From Desulfosediminicola flagellatus (GTDB lineage: Bacteria; Desulfobacterota; Desulfobulbia; Desulfobulbales; Desulfocapsaceae), in contig NZ_CP050698.1 of assembly GCF_005116655.2 (NCBI RefSeq), positions 5,846,501 through 5,910,500 on the forward strand: a stretch of DNA of 64,000 bases. Direction: 5' to 3'. Under the pieces are notes generated by a model, which saw only the letters and a program-made list of their open reading frames with translations, searched no databases and was not told the origin of the DNA. The first letter of the stretch is position 1; every line of letters begins with the position of its first letter. The position numbers and the translations under genes were made by a program. Shown here in pieces: positions 15,591-25,464 of this stretch.

Positions 15591-17433
15591 GAGGCTGTCC
15601 GAGAACAGGAATTTTAAATCGGACAAATCATAAAGCCTAGCAATCGCTGGAGCTTTATATCTCTGCGCAAAGGTAAATCTTATAATATGCACCTGAAAAA
15701 CGCCTGAATAATGCAATTATACTGAGAATCAGGGCTCTCCATCATTACTATGCAGGATTTGCCAACAATTTGCCGTCCTCTGAACGTACTACCCCATTTA
15801 TGATCGCTCTCAGTAACTTCCTCATGTTGTGAGCAGTGCATGCAAGGGAAAATTCACCACTTGCTTTCTCATACCCTCTGACACTGAATCTTCTGAAACC
15901 GATATTTTTTATCTGTCCGAATACTGGTTCAACGATAACTTTTCGTCTTCCATATATTTCTTTAGAGCTTACCCTCTCCATTTTCTCATTCATCTGTTGC
16001 CGTAAGGGCTCTTTGTCATCCGTGTTAATTGTTCGAGCATTACCCTGAGTTGATTTGCAACATCTGCTTTTATAATCGCACTCAACACACACATCAGAGT
16101 CGCCTTGATATGTTTTCCTGCCCGATTTTGATGTACGTATTAAAACGAGGGATTGGTCTCCAGGACAGGTGAAAAAATCACCCCGCTCGTTGTAAATAAA
16201 ATCAGCCTTTATGAGCTTGCGGTCCGAATCATTTAACGGAATTTCACTTCTCTTCTCAGCTTTATCTGTTGCTACATAAGCATCGAGTTTTGCCGATCTT
16301 ATTGCCTCAAGATTATCACCTGACATGTAACCATTATCAAAGCTCATCTTTGAAGGAAAACTGCCAGTCGTTTCCCGTATATTTTCTAACGCAGGTTCAA
16401 CCTCGTTCTTGTCATTTGCATTTAGACTCAGATGTTGGGCAACAATCACTTGCTTATCCTCATCTACACATATTTGCCCATTGTACTGATAATCAAAGAC
16501 GTTATTTTTTCCCATAATACGGGCATCCGTATCTGCAAAGCTAATTTGCTTTTTGTCCTCAATGGTTTTGCCGGGGTGTAGTTCTTGCTCCCGTTGTTCT
16601 AAGGCTTTTTTGGCTGCCTGTATTTTTGCTAATCGCTTTTCTTTGAACTGTAAATCTTCGGGAATACCATATCCGGTAGGTTCCTTATACTCCCTGTCCT
16701 CTTCTTCATCGCAGTTTTTTGCTTTCGCTATAAGGCTCTCAATTTCCGCTAGTAATTCATGTTCTTTTTCTTTGAGTCTCTTGTAACTCATGGCCTTATG
16801 CTTAGAAGTGTCAGCCTTAAATTTTGAACCGTCTAAGCTTACATGGCCAAGAGACGCAAGTCCCAATTGCATGGCTATCAGGACACTCTGCTTGAAACAT
16901 TCATGAAAAAATTCAGCATTATTTTTCCTAAAGTCACTTAACACTCGGAAATTTGGGCATGACATCCCTGATATATACATATAAGCAAGGTCTACATGGC
17001 ACCGTCCTTCTATCTGTCTTGAGCTGAAAAGGCCATGACTGTATGCGTATATGAGAATCGAGATAATCAACTTGGGATGATAGGCACGCTGTCCTTGCAT
17101 GCTATACTGTTTTTCAATACTTGAGGTGTCAAGCTGCTGAAAAATATCGTTATACAGATAACATTCATGATTGTCAGGGAGCAGATCAAAGATATTGCTC
17201 GGAAACATTTGCCGTTGTTTGAATTCTAATGGCAGATTTTTGAATGGGGGTGACATAAGGAAACCTCTCTTGTTTTATTGAATACAAATTAACACAAAAA
17301 ACAAGAATATGCAGCTTATCATGCTGTTATATATAAGCATTCCATCTCAACCTGTTTGCCATTTGCTAGGAAATTCAGCTACGATAAAAACAATTTAACT
17401 ATTCTCTTTAATTATTGTCGGACAGCCTCCTAG
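15587..17433. mobile_element. IS1182-type insertion sequence, apparently intact
   Basis: The element is about 1.85 kb. The left end CTAGGAGGCTGTCCGAGAA and the inverted right end CTAGGAGGCTGTCCGACAA form terminal repeats of 16 perfect bases plus one mismatch. It encloses one full transposase gene. No target duplication beyond the shared CTAG is visible because both flanks are other CTAG-tipped elements. Confidence 0.85.
15748..17256 (-). CDS. IS1182 family transposase
   Basis: The 502-residue product has the usual IS1182 layout: N-terminal DUF772 region (YHPKLIISILIYAYSHGLFS, RQIEGRCHVDLAYMYISG), the first catalytic Asp in LGHVSLDGSKFKA, an internal helical region, the second Asp in SFDNGYMSGDN, a zinc-like Cys cluster (CVECDYKSRC), and the Glu in KVIVEPVFGQIKNI. 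GAGAGG precedes the ATG. No frameshift is seen, so it may be active. The reading direction is opposite to the methyltransferase and the same as the downstream secretion operon. Confidence 0.93.
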   Translation of the reverse strand: MSPPFKNLPLEFKQRQMFPSNIFDLLPDNHECYLYNDIFQQLDTSSIEKQYSMQGQRAYHPKLIISILIYAYSHGLFSSRQIEGRCHVDLAYMYISGMSCPNFRVLSDFRKNNAEFFHECFKQSVLIAMQLGLASLGHVSLDGSKFKADTSKHKAMSYKRLKEKEHELLAEIESLIAKAKNCDEEEDREYKEPTGYGIPEDLQFKEKRLAKIQAAKKALEQREQELHPGKTIEDKKQISFADTDARIMGKNNVFDYQYNGQICVDEDKQVIVAQHLSLNANDKNEVEPALENIRETTGSFPSKMSFDNGYMSGDNLEAIRSAKLDAYVATDKAEKRSEIPLNDSDRKLIKADFIYNERGDFFTCPGDQSLVLIRTSKSGRKTYQGDSDVCVECDYKSRCCKSTQGNARTINTDDKEPLRQQMNEKMERVSSKEIYGRRKVIVEPVFGQIKNIGFRRFSVRGYEKASGEFSLACTAHNMRKLLRAIINGVVRSEDGKLLANPA

Positions 17434-17575
17434 GAGGCTGTCCGACAATGGCTTTTTCTCAAACTCTTCGGGATTTTCAAAGAATAATGCTCGCAATATC
17501 GATCATATGGCTGTGCTTATTTTTTAAAAATGTCTCGATTTTGACCAAAACCCTTATTCTCAGACACCCTCCTAG
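17430..17575. mobile_element. 146-bp MITE derived from the IS1182 element ends
   Basis: The left tip CTAGGAGGCTGTCCGACAAT repeats the IS end exactly, and the right tip reads inverted CTAGGAGGGTGTCTGAGAAT. The interior is AT-rich and non-coding. It shares CTAG 17430-17433 with the IS and CTAG 17572-17575 with the TAG stop codon of the TolC-like gene. The transposase nearby could mobilise it. Confidence 0.75.
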
Positions 17576-19086
17576 TCGTTTTTCGGAAGTTCAGGGATGG
17601 GAAATGGCCTGCCCAGCTCCCAGGCGAATTGACGGACAGCAATTCCGAGCTGAGTTGTAGTCTGCATCAGGGCGTTCTTGGCATCAATAAGATTATTCTG
17701 GGATGTAAGGAGATCTTGCATGGATGTCTGTTTAATCTGATACGACTTCAGCGACAGGGTTACAATTTCCTTCTGCTGTTTAAGATTGACTTGCTGGGTC
17801 TGCAACACCTTCTGCAAAGAAATTATAAGCTTTCTGGTATTTAGAATTGCATGAAACCGAGTACGCAGCTCAGTATTTTTGGTAATATCAGCAACCTTTC
17901 GTGCCATCGCCTTCGTCTTGACGTTGCTAAAGGACGTTCCGCCTGAAAAAAGCGGTACTGAGAGAACAAGAGCCAGAGTTCCTTCACCATCAAGTTTTTC
18001 AAGCTCTGTATCTTCGCGCCGATCATATTGGGCGCTCACAGCGATATCAAACCATTCATCTTGCGTGAACAGCAAAGACTGATTATCCGCAAGCATCTTT
18101 GTCAGTACAATCCCTTCAAACAACACACTGTTTTCCTGGAAAAATTCGTACAACTCTAACATTTCGGCAAATTCGACCTGATGCTCAATCTCTGGATACT
18201 GCTCATCAAGTGCCGCTAGGGAATTGATACATCCTGCAATATCCATCTCGTTTTGTAACAAGCCATCAAGCTGTGCAAAAACAGGATTTTCGTTACTTAT
18301 CCCTGTAAAGTCGAGAAGCTCCCGAAATGTTACTTCCTGGGCCTGCTCATCAAGATCACGGCGCGTTTCAAGATCCTTAAGGTTTGCCTGGGCCCGCAGC
18401 AATTGCAATTTAGTTTGATCGCGTAATTCATACCCCTTATTAATTTTCTGCACATGCCCGGAAGAAATTTTTACCGAGTTTCTGATATTAAACAGCCTGT
18501 AGGTAGATTCAAGATAGCCCCCGAGAAGCTCTTTAAGCCTCAAGTCTAGTTGTTGGGTCTGTATAAGCAGCGTATTAACCGCAAGTTTTTCTTCGGCCTT
18601 CGCAACGTCAAGGGCAACCCCCAATGGTTTATTATAGATCGGCAGATTCATACTCAATCCCCAATCAGTATGGTCTCTACCGTCCTGGAAATTGTCAGGA
18701 TCAATCTCAGGAGCCTCATAATGCAGTTCATGTACCTGCGAAAGAGCACCCTGGAGCGAAGGGGAATACCGTCTGGCCTGTGCAGTATACAGTTCATGCT
18801 GCTTTTGTTGTTTCAGGCTTCTGGCAACCAAAATCTCAGGGGCCTGCTGATAGGCGAGGAAAAAGAGTTTTTCATACACAGCAATGATTTCCGGCATGCG
18901 CACAGTCGAATCTGACGCTGTGAACTCTTCAATGACCTTTTCCTCTTCTGAGGAGAATGATGTCTCTGTTGCGGAACCAGCGGTCGATACCCAAACGACA
19001 AGCATAACGGCTGTTAAGGTGTGTAAAGCGGAGGTGATGAAAAAATGGAGGATGTGAACATCTTTCGGCAATAGTCTTCTATCCAC
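17572..19086 (-). CDS. TolC-like outer-membrane efflux protein of the type I secretion locus
   Basis: The 504-residue product starts at a GTG with AAGGATAAC about 10 bp upstream. A signal segment (FITSALHTLTAVMLVVWVSTAGSA) is followed by two outer-membrane-efflux repeats, each with long coiled-coil helices: the first around LYTAQARRYSPSLQGALSQ, the second around FDIAVSAQYDRREDTELEKL and SLKSYQIKQTSMQDLLTSQN. TolC trimers form the outer-membrane exit duct of type I secretion. It is the last gene of the minus-strand secretion locus, 272 bp after the adhesin. Its stop codon TAG is part of the CTAG tip of the adjoining MITE. The length and fold support function; partners are inferred from position. 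Confidence 0.88.
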   Translation of the reverse strand: MDRRLLPKDVHILHFFITSALHTLTAVMLVVWVSTAGSATETSFSSEEEKVIEEFTASDSTVRMPEIIAVYEKLFFLAYQQAPEILVARSLKQQKQHELYTAQARRYSPSLQGALSQVHELHYEAPEIDPDNFQDGRDHTDWGLSMNLPIYNKPLGVALDVAKAEEKLAVNTLLIQTQQLDLRLKELLGGYLESTYRLFNIRNSVKISSGHVQKINKGYELRDQTKLQLLRAQANLKDLETRRDLDEQAQEVTFRELLDFTGISNENPVFAQLDGLLQNEMDIAGCINSLAALDEQYPEIEHQVEFAEMLELYEFFQENSVLFEGIVLTKMLADNQSLLFTQDEWFDIAVSAQYDRREDTELEKLDGEGTLALVLSVPLFSGGTSFSNVKTKAMARKVADITKNTELRTRFHAILNTRKLIISLQKVLQTQQVNLKQQKEIVTLSLKSYQIKQTSMQDLLTSQNNLIDAKNALMQTTTQLGIAVRQFAWELGRPFPIPELPKND

Positions 19087-19189
19087 AGATAGTTATCCTT
19101 TTTACCAGCAATGTAATTTTTCTCAATCGCGCACTGCAGTCGCACGCTATTCATTGAGTTAATTTGCCTCCATTCCCTTGTGAGAATGA

Positions 19190-19244
19190 TGGGCTGTAGG
19201 CTCCGGTTCGACACCGGGATGGGTTGGCCTAAATCTACAGCCCC
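19190..19244. other. Structured element between adhesin and TolC-like genes
   Basis: GGGCTGTAG (19191-19199) pairs with CTACAGCCC (19235-19243). Inside it CCGGT-TCGAC-ACCGG forms a second stem that looks like a tRNA T-arm. It sits in the 272-bp gap before the TolC-like gene. On either strand this could be a processing, attenuation or termination structure. No complete tRNA could be folded around it. Confidence 0.45.
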
Positions 19245-19358
19245 AAGAAGATATAGGACTGAGAACTGCTCGCTAGAAAACCAGATTCCTGACCTTTTTT
19301 ACTCGTCGCCCAGCTCCAACAGTCTCCTATGCCCTACTGGACATTATCCTGTTTTTGT

Positions 19359-22300
19359 TCAGGCAACATCTTCTGGAATAACGACAGGCTGATCGACACT
19401 ATCCAGAGGTGGTGCTTCTTCACCAGCCAGACCAATTTCTTCCTGTTCCTCTTGAGGATTGGCTGAAGTCGTGTCAAGTCCATCCATAGAACTCATATCA
19501 TCGAGTTCCGAATCATTATTGGTGACAACAAATTTATCGACACCTCCCGAACTATCTTTAGATCCTTTTTCACCGTTACCGGTCACCAGGAACTTCTCGG
19601 TATCACCGGAAGAGCTGTCATCATCTGACATTTCCTGATCATCCACCACGATTGAAGGTGTAAAACCAATATCTTCTTCAGCTATAATATCCGGACTTTC
19701 GGTCATGAAATCATATGGATCATCTGCAACGTCCTCTCCTGTTCCTATCGAGTCTCCAGAAAGATCGGCTGTTTGATTATCCGTGGCAGCCCCTGATAGA
19801 GAGTCATTGTCCTCATAACTGTTTTCCTGTTCCATGGAATGGTTTTCAGAGAAACCGTTGGAAGGAAGTTCTGCATCAAGAGACCCGCCAAGCGATACGT
19901 CATCTGTACTTTCCGCCTCCTCTGCTGAAAGGTCAGACTGAACGTCTAAATCGTCGGAAGCTGTAAGAGAATCCTCTTCACTTTCATCTGTAATGGGCGT
20001 CTCTATATCAATATCCGAACCAAACTCAACCGATGGTACATCGATGGTAATATCTTCTACCAGTTCACCTTCAATATTGTCGGCGACCACTCCTTCAGGA
20101 GGATTCTGATACATCTCCTTAACGCCCTCTTCATCAAGAGCAGAGCTGAAAATTTTGGCATCATCAATCTTTCCGTTAAAGTGCATACCACCTTGCACAA
20201 CTTCACCAGTATGGAGCAGAGACATACCGTTTACACCACCGATACCGGTTGGATCGGGATGAACACCAAGTGCATGTCCTTGCGCGACACCGACATTCTC
20301 TCCATCGAGGTAGGCAGTTAAACCATTATCAGAGACAACATCATCACCATCCAGGGTGACAGCCACATGATGCCACTCATCATCGGTTACGAGAATCTGC
20401 TGTCCGTTGGGATCCTCGGCCACGATAAAGCTACCTTCAATATTCCCGTCATTGCTGGCAAAAGCACCTATATAGAGATTGCCATCTTCTATATACACAT
20501 TGAGGCCAGCTTTATTCCCACCTTCTTCATAGACCATCATCCGACCTTCTGATTGATCAGACTTGATCCAGAAAGACGCTGTACGCTGCCTGACATCAGC
20601 AAGATTAATATCCGTTGAGGACGTGACCTTGAGATAATCACCATCGCCGTCAAGAGTGAGGACACCATCCTCGATATGCGCATCACCTTGGAATTGCGCC
20701 TCATCTTTCACCTCACCGCCGGTATTATAGGTGTAAGACCCGTCATCGGTATTAAAGCGGAAGTTGGCAGTGAGCGGATCAGCCACAAAATCTTCAACAC
20801 TGATCGTTTCATCTGCAAACTCCATGGATTCGGTATTTGCAAGGGTGGTAGTACCATCCCTTCCATCAACCGTATCATTTACCACCAGAGAATCACCGCT
20901 CTTGGTTATGGAATAATCATTGGCATTACCGGTAAAAAATACGGTATCGTTTCCAGCCCCGCCATCAATCTCATCAGTACCACCTCCTGCCTGAATACGA
21001 TCATCTCCATCTCCTGCTGCAATGGCTACATTGCTGTCACCCACATAAATGGAATCGGTACCGGTGCCGCTGTCAGCTTTGCCAATTGTAACACTTGATG
21101 TTACCGTCGACCCTTCATCGTCCTGATGTGAGCTTGATACAGTAAGTTCAAAGTCATTATGGTTGGAAGCCGGAACAGAAAGGGTAAGGTCTGCCAGCTC
21201 ATCCGGGGTGAGTGTCCAGCTGCCGTCGTCGTTTTGCGTACCGCTGGAAAGAACCCCGCCATCCGGCAAATTGGTGACGGTTAAACTAGCGTTTGCGCTC
21301 GAAGGAGCATCGATTAGGCCAGTGGTAATATTGAGCGGGTATTCCGTATTGTCCACCGGAGTGAAACCAATTGATTGTACGTTAAACCCATTAGCTTTTG
21401 AGCCTTCATTCCCCTGTAGAACTATATACCGAAAGTCTCCGGATGGTTGAATTTCAACAGTAAAGGAGGAATCTTTATTCGGCCCCTCAATAGTCCCGCT
21501 GTCTACCTGTTGGCCTGACTCGTCATAAACTGTCCAGGTTGTCGTTTCGCCTTTAAGATGCTTAAGGGTTAATTCAACAGATTGAGTTGATTGCTCAAGA
21601 TCAATAGCAATCGCTTCATTCTCATCTATCTTATTCGCCTCATTCCCTTTCTCACCGGCTGAGGCAACGCCTAATCCGTTGCCGGCATTATAGCTGTTGC
21701 TCGTAGTAGAGTTTCCATTTGATAAATTCAGGTTACCTGAACTATCAACAACAGAACCTGCATCACCAAAAGAATAAATATTTGGACTATCTGCGCTGAT
21801 TTCAACAGACTGTCCTGTTGAAGTGACAGTAGTTGCTTCGCCAAGTGATACTGAAAGCAGAGGTGTCTCTTCCAATACTATGGATTCAGTAACAGTAACA
21901 TCCACAGACTTCACTACTGAGGCACCGTCATCATCAGTGGCCGTGACAGTTATAGTATCACTTCCGCTATAATCCCCATTAGGCTGGTAGGTAATAGTAC
22001 CATCGTTGTTGACAATTACAGTACCGTTGTCTGCCTCTGCAGAAGTTATAACCGTGCCGTCAATATCAGATGCTGAAAATGAGAAAGATTTGCTACCATT
22101 TTCTTCAATAGCAAGTGTTGAGACAACATCAAGCGACGGAGCATCGTTAACATCATTTACTGTTATTGAAACAGTTTTGACTACTGAAGCACCATCGTCA
22201 TCGGTGGTTGTAACAGTAATGGTGTCTGCACCATTAAAATCCGCATCTGGCTGATAGGTGATTGTTCCGTCATCATTGACGGTAACAGTACCATTGGCTG

Positions 22301-25010
22301 ATTCTGCGGTGGTTGTAACTGTGCCGTCCAGATCTGATGCAGTAAACGAGATAGTCTTTGAACCATCTTCATCAACACTGGCTGTGGATACTACTTCAAG
22401 GGTCGGAGCATCATTTACATCATTGACCGTGACTGCAACTGTCTTAACTACTGAAGCACCGTCGTCATCGGTAGTCGTTACAGTAATAGTATCAGCACCA
22501 TTGAAATCTGCATCTGGCTGATAGGTGATTGTTCCGTCATCATTGACGGTAACAGTACCATTGGCTGATTCTGCGGTAGTGGTAACTGTGCCATCAATAT
22601 CGGATGCGGTGAATGAGATCGTTTTTGAACCATCTTCATCAACACTGGCTGTGGATACTACTTCAAGGGTCGGTGCATCATTTACATCACTGACCGTAAC
22701 TGCAACTGTCTTAACTACTGAAGCACCATCATCATCGGTGGTCGTTACAGTGATCGTATCAACGCCATTAAAATCCGCATCTGGCTGATAAGTAATTGTT
22801 CCGTCATCATTAACAGTTACCGTGCCATTGGCTGATTCGGCCGTAGTGGTAACAGTGCCATCAAGATCGGATGCGGTGAATGAAATCGTCTTTGAACCAT
22901 CCTCATCAACGCTAGCTATGGATACTACATCAAGGCTTGGGGCGTCATTTATATCATTGACCGTGACTGCAACGGTCTTAACTACTGAAGCACCGTCGTC
23001 ATCGGTAGTCGTTATAGTAATAGCATCAGCACCATTGAAATCGGCATCTGGCTGGTAGGTGATTGTACCATCATCATTAACAGTTACTGTGCCGTTTGCT
23101 GATTCGGCCGTAGTTGTAACAGTGCCATCAAGATCGGATGCGGTGAACGAGATCGTCTTTGAACCATCTTCATCAACGCTAGCTATGGATACTACATCAA
23201 GGATTGGGGCGTCATTTATATCATTGACCGTGACTGCAACTGTCTTAACTACTGAAGCACCATCGTCATCGGTGGTTGTAACAGTAATGGTGTCTGCACC
23301 ATTAAAATCGGCATCTGGCTGATAGGTTATTGTTCCGTCATCATTGACGGTAACAGTACCATTGGCTGATTCTGCGGTAGTGGTAACTGTGCCATCAATA
23401 TCGGATGCGGTGAATGAGATCGTTTTTGAACCATCTTCATCAACACTGGCTGTGGATACTACATCAAGGCTTGGGGCGTCATTGATATCATTGACCGTGA
23501 CTGTAACTGTCTTGACTACCGAAGCACCGTCGTCATCGGTGGTCGTTACAGTAATGGTATCGGCACCATTAAAATCCGCATCTGGCTGATAGGTTATTGT
23601 TCCGTCATCATTGACGGTAACCGTGCCATTTGCAGATTCGGCCGTAGTGGTAACTGTGCCGTCAAGATCGGATGCTGTAAATGAAATCGTCTTTGAACCA
23701 TCTTCATCTAAAGTGGCTGTGGACACAACATCCAGGCTAGGGGCATCGTTAACATCATTGACAGTGATTGCAACTGTCTTGACGACTGAAGCACCATCAT
23801 CATCGGTCGTTGTTACTGTGATAGTATCGGCACCATTAAAATCCGCATCTGGCTGATAGGTTATTGTTCCGTCATCATTGACGGTAACCGTGCCATTTGC
23901 AGATTCGGCCGTAGTGGTAACTGTGCCGTCAAGATCGGATGCTGTAAATGAAATCGTCTTTGAACCATCTTCATCTAAAGTGGCTGTGGACACAACATCC
24001 AGGCTAGGGGCATCGTTAACATCATTGACAGTGATTGCAACTGTCTTGACGACTGAAGCACCATCATCATCGGTCGTTGTTACTGTGATAGTATCGGCAC
24101 CATTAAAATCGGCATCTGGCTGATAGATTATTGTTCCGTCATCATTGACGGTAACCGTACCATTTGCAGATTCGGCCGTAGTGGTAACTGTGCCGTCAAG
24201 ATCGGATGCTGTAAATGAAATCGTCTTTGAACCATCTTCATCCACAGTAGCGGTAGAGACCACTTCCAGAGTAGGAAGCTGATTGGTTGTAACCTTAACT
24301 TTTTCAACAACTGATGTACCATCATCTTCTTTGATAATCGTTATGGTATCATCACCGTCATTTCCTTCCTGCGGTGTAAAAGTAACTGTTCCGTCATCAT
24401 TGGTAACTATTGTTCCATTTTCTGCTGCAACAGTGACATTCCCATCATCTTCTGAAATTGGAAATGTTAGAGACTTTACGCCATCCACATTATCGGCAGC
24501 AATTGACACAACACTGAGAGATGGTATCTCATCTGTACCGTCAATCCGTATTACCAACTGGTATATCGAACCATTGGCCGATTGCACATTGAACGTTTCT
24601 ACTACAGATTGACCTTCACCCAGCTGCCGCGCAGCCGATTGCTCAGTATCCAGCAAATAGGTAAACTCTCCATTCTCTTCAATGCTTAGAGAACCAAAAG
24701 TGCCTTCAAACTCGCCAATCTCAAAAAGACTGTCACCTTCCCCTACCCCAAACTCGTTAACTGCCCCAGATGTTGCCGTCACACCAGATACTGAACCAAG
24801 AGGAGTCTTCTCTGTCGTGTCACCATAGTGAAGATTACCCGCCACCGATGAATCATCGGTAAATCCATCTCGCGTTTCCCAGTTCTTAGCTTTGAGATTT
24901 TCCGCCTGACTACCATCATCAGTCTGAACATCGAACCAGCTATCAGTAGTGTTAATGCCTTCACCTTGAGGAGGATTCTGAGTGTTTTTGGGGGTGTTGT
25001 TATCAGGCAT
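19359..25010 (-). CDS. Giant repeat adhesin, predicted type I secretion substrate
   Basis: The 1883-residue protein has no N-terminal signal peptide, as expected for type I export; GGAG lies 7 bp before ATG. Order: Asp/Asn-rich N-terminus, a VCBS-like unit (about 80-170), one diverged and nine closely related 89-residue cadherin/Big-like repeats (about 245-1041; VDEDGSKTISFTASDLDGTV, TYQPDADFNGADTITV), a beta domain, a short RTX section (GDGDDRIQAGGGTDEIDGG, near 1340), a LamG/concanavalin-like domain (about 1405-1635; DDEWHHVAVTLDGDD, HFNGKIDDAKIFSSAL), and an about 240-residue, extremely acidic Ser/Asp/Glu-rich tail. It probably mediates surface attachment or biofilm cohesion with Ca2+. The ABC pair, HlyD and TolC genes around it are its presumed exporter. 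Confidence 0.88.
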   Translation of the reverse strand: MPDNNTPKNTQNPPQGEGINTTDSWFDVQTDDGSQAENLKAKNWETRDGFTDDSSVAGNLHYGDTTEKTPLGSVSGVTATSGAVNEFGVGEGDSLFEIGEFEGTFGSLSIEENGEFTYLLDTEQSAARQLGEGQSVVETFNVQSANGSIYQLVIRIDGTDEIPSLSVVSIAADNVDGVKSLTFPISEDDGNVTVAAENGTIVTNDDGTVTFTPQEGNDGDDTITIIKEDDGTSVVEKVKVTTNQLPTLEVVSTATVDEDGSKTISFTASDLDGTVTTTAESANGTVTVNDDGTIIYQPDADFNGADTITVTTTDDDGASVVKTVAITVNDVNDAPSLDVVSTATLDEDGSKTISFTASDLDGTVTTTAESANGTVTVNDDGTITYQPDADFNGADTITVTTTDDDGASVVKTVAITVNDVNDAPSLDVVSTATLDEDGSKTISFTASDLDGTVTTTAESANGTVTVNDDGTITYQPDADFNGADTITVTTTDDDGASVVKTVTVTVNDINDAPSLDVVSTASVDEDGSKTISFTASDIDGTVTTTAESANGTVTVNDDGTITYQPDADFNGADTITVTTTDDDGASVVKTVAVTVNDINDAPILDVVSIASVDEDGSKTISFTASDLDGTVTTTAESANGTVTVNDDGTITYQPDADFNGADAITITTTDDDGASVVKTVAVTVNDINDAPSLDVVSIASVDEDGSKTISFTASDLDGTVTTTAESANGTVTVNDDGTITYQPDADFNGVDTITVTTTDDDGASVVKTVAVTVSDVNDAPTLEVVSTASVDEDGSKTISFTASDIDGTVTTTAESANGTVTVNDDGTITYQPDADFNGADTITVTTTDDDGASVVKTVAVTVNDVNDAPTLEVVSTASVDEDGSKTISFTASDLDGTVTTTAESANGTVTVNDDGTITYQPDADFNGADTITVTTTDDDGASVVKTVSITVNDVNDAPSLDVVSTLAIEENGSKSFSFSASDIDGTVITSAEADNGTVIVNNDGTITYQPNGDYSGSDTITVTATDDDGASVVKSVDVTVTESIVLEETPLLSVSLGEATTVTSTGQSVEISADSPNIYSFGDAGSVVDSSGNLNLSNGNSTTSNSYNAGNGLGVASAGEKGNEANKIDENEAIAIDLEQSTQSVELTLKHLKGETTTWTVYDESGQQVDSGTIEGPNKDSSFTVEIQPSGDFRYIVLQGNEGSKANGFNVQSIGFTPVDNTEYPLNITTGLIDAPSSANASLTVTNLPDGGVLSSGTQNDDGSWTLTPDELADLTLSVPASNHNDFELTVSSSHQDDEGSTVTSSVTIGKADSGTGTDSIYVGDSNVAIAAGDGDDRIQAGGGTDEIDGGAGNDTVFFTGNANDYSITKSGDSLVVNDTVDGRDGTTTLANTESMEFADETISVEDFVADPLTANFRFNTDDGSYTYNTGGEVKDEAQFQGDAHIEDGVLTLDGDGDYLKVTSSTDINLADVRQRTASFWIKSDQSEGRMMVYEEGGNKAGLNVYIEDGNLYIGAFASNDGNIEGSFIVAEDPNGQQILVTDDEWHHVAVTLDGDDVVSDNGLTAYLDGENVGVAQGHALGVHPDPTGIGGVNGMSLLHTGEVVQGGMHFNGKIDDAKIFSSALDEEGVKEMYQNPPEGVVADNIEGELVEDITIDVPSVEFGSDIDIETPITDESEEDSLTASDDLDVQSDLSAEEAESTDDVSLGGSLDAELPSNGFSENHSMEQENSYEDNDSLSGAATDNQTADLSGDSIGTGEDVADDPYDFMTESPDIIAEEDIGFTPSIVVDDQEMSDDDSSSGDTEKFLVTGNGEKGSKDSSGGVDKFVVTNNDSELDDMSSMDGLDTTSANPQEEQEEIGLAGEEAPPLDSVDQPVVIPEDVA
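21890..24280. repeat. Nine tandem 267-bp repeats inside the adhesin gene
   Basis: The unit is 267 bp (89 codons). Two neighbouring units (about 23611-23877 and 23878-24144) are identical over almost their whole length at the DNA level, while the last unit near 21900-22150 is diverged. The pattern fits recent unequal recombination. Antisense frames of 81-87 codons here are by-products of the repeat. Confidence 0.92.
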
Positions 25011-25258
25011 TTTTATTCTCCATAAAGGAACTTCTGCTGGTTCTGCTAAAATTCTCCGGGATACTCAACTGATATTATCACTGGGGGAACTCTTTAAAGG
25101 CGACAAGGTCAAGGGCGAAGTATTTCGCATTTTCAATTACTTCAAGAGTAGTCAATCAGAACATACCCTCGTAAACATAATGCAAGAAACATGCCCTGTA
25201 CTCGCAAAACGACGCAAGCGATTTATCTGAATAAGTTGAGTAGAGTAGAGCACAAGAG

Positions 25259-25280
25259 ATCTTACTGAAAACAGTAAGAT
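25259..25280 (-). terminator. Hairpin downstream of the receiver/ATPase gene
   Basis: ATCTTACTG and CAGTAAGAT pair perfectly around a 4-base loop. On the minus strand it follows the gene ending at 25544 and precedes the adhesin gene. No strong T tract follows, so it may instead be a regulatory or RNA-protecting hairpin. Confidence 0.4.
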
Positions 25281-25464
25281 AAAGAGGTAAAGACAATTCA
25301 GAGCTTCGAATTACTATAGTGAACTTCAAGTTGAGGAAGCCATTAATGAAAGTAACCATTCAGCCGACAGCCCTTCCTTACCTCAACCGTGAGTTATAAC
25401 TGTTTAACAGTGCATCAGATACAATACACACAAGCGGGATGGTTAGCAGACGAGCAAAGATTTC

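Noticed and set aside
19190..19244. Possible tRNA or tmRNA because of the TTCGACA arm
   Set aside because: No acceptor, D-arm or anticodon arm can be paired around it; only the T-arm-like hairpin holds.
22006..24612. Series of 80-109-codon plus-strand frames across the adhesin repeats
   Set aside because: They are antisense to the tandem repeats, recur with the 267-bp period and lack ribosome sites; the minus-strand adhesin explains them.
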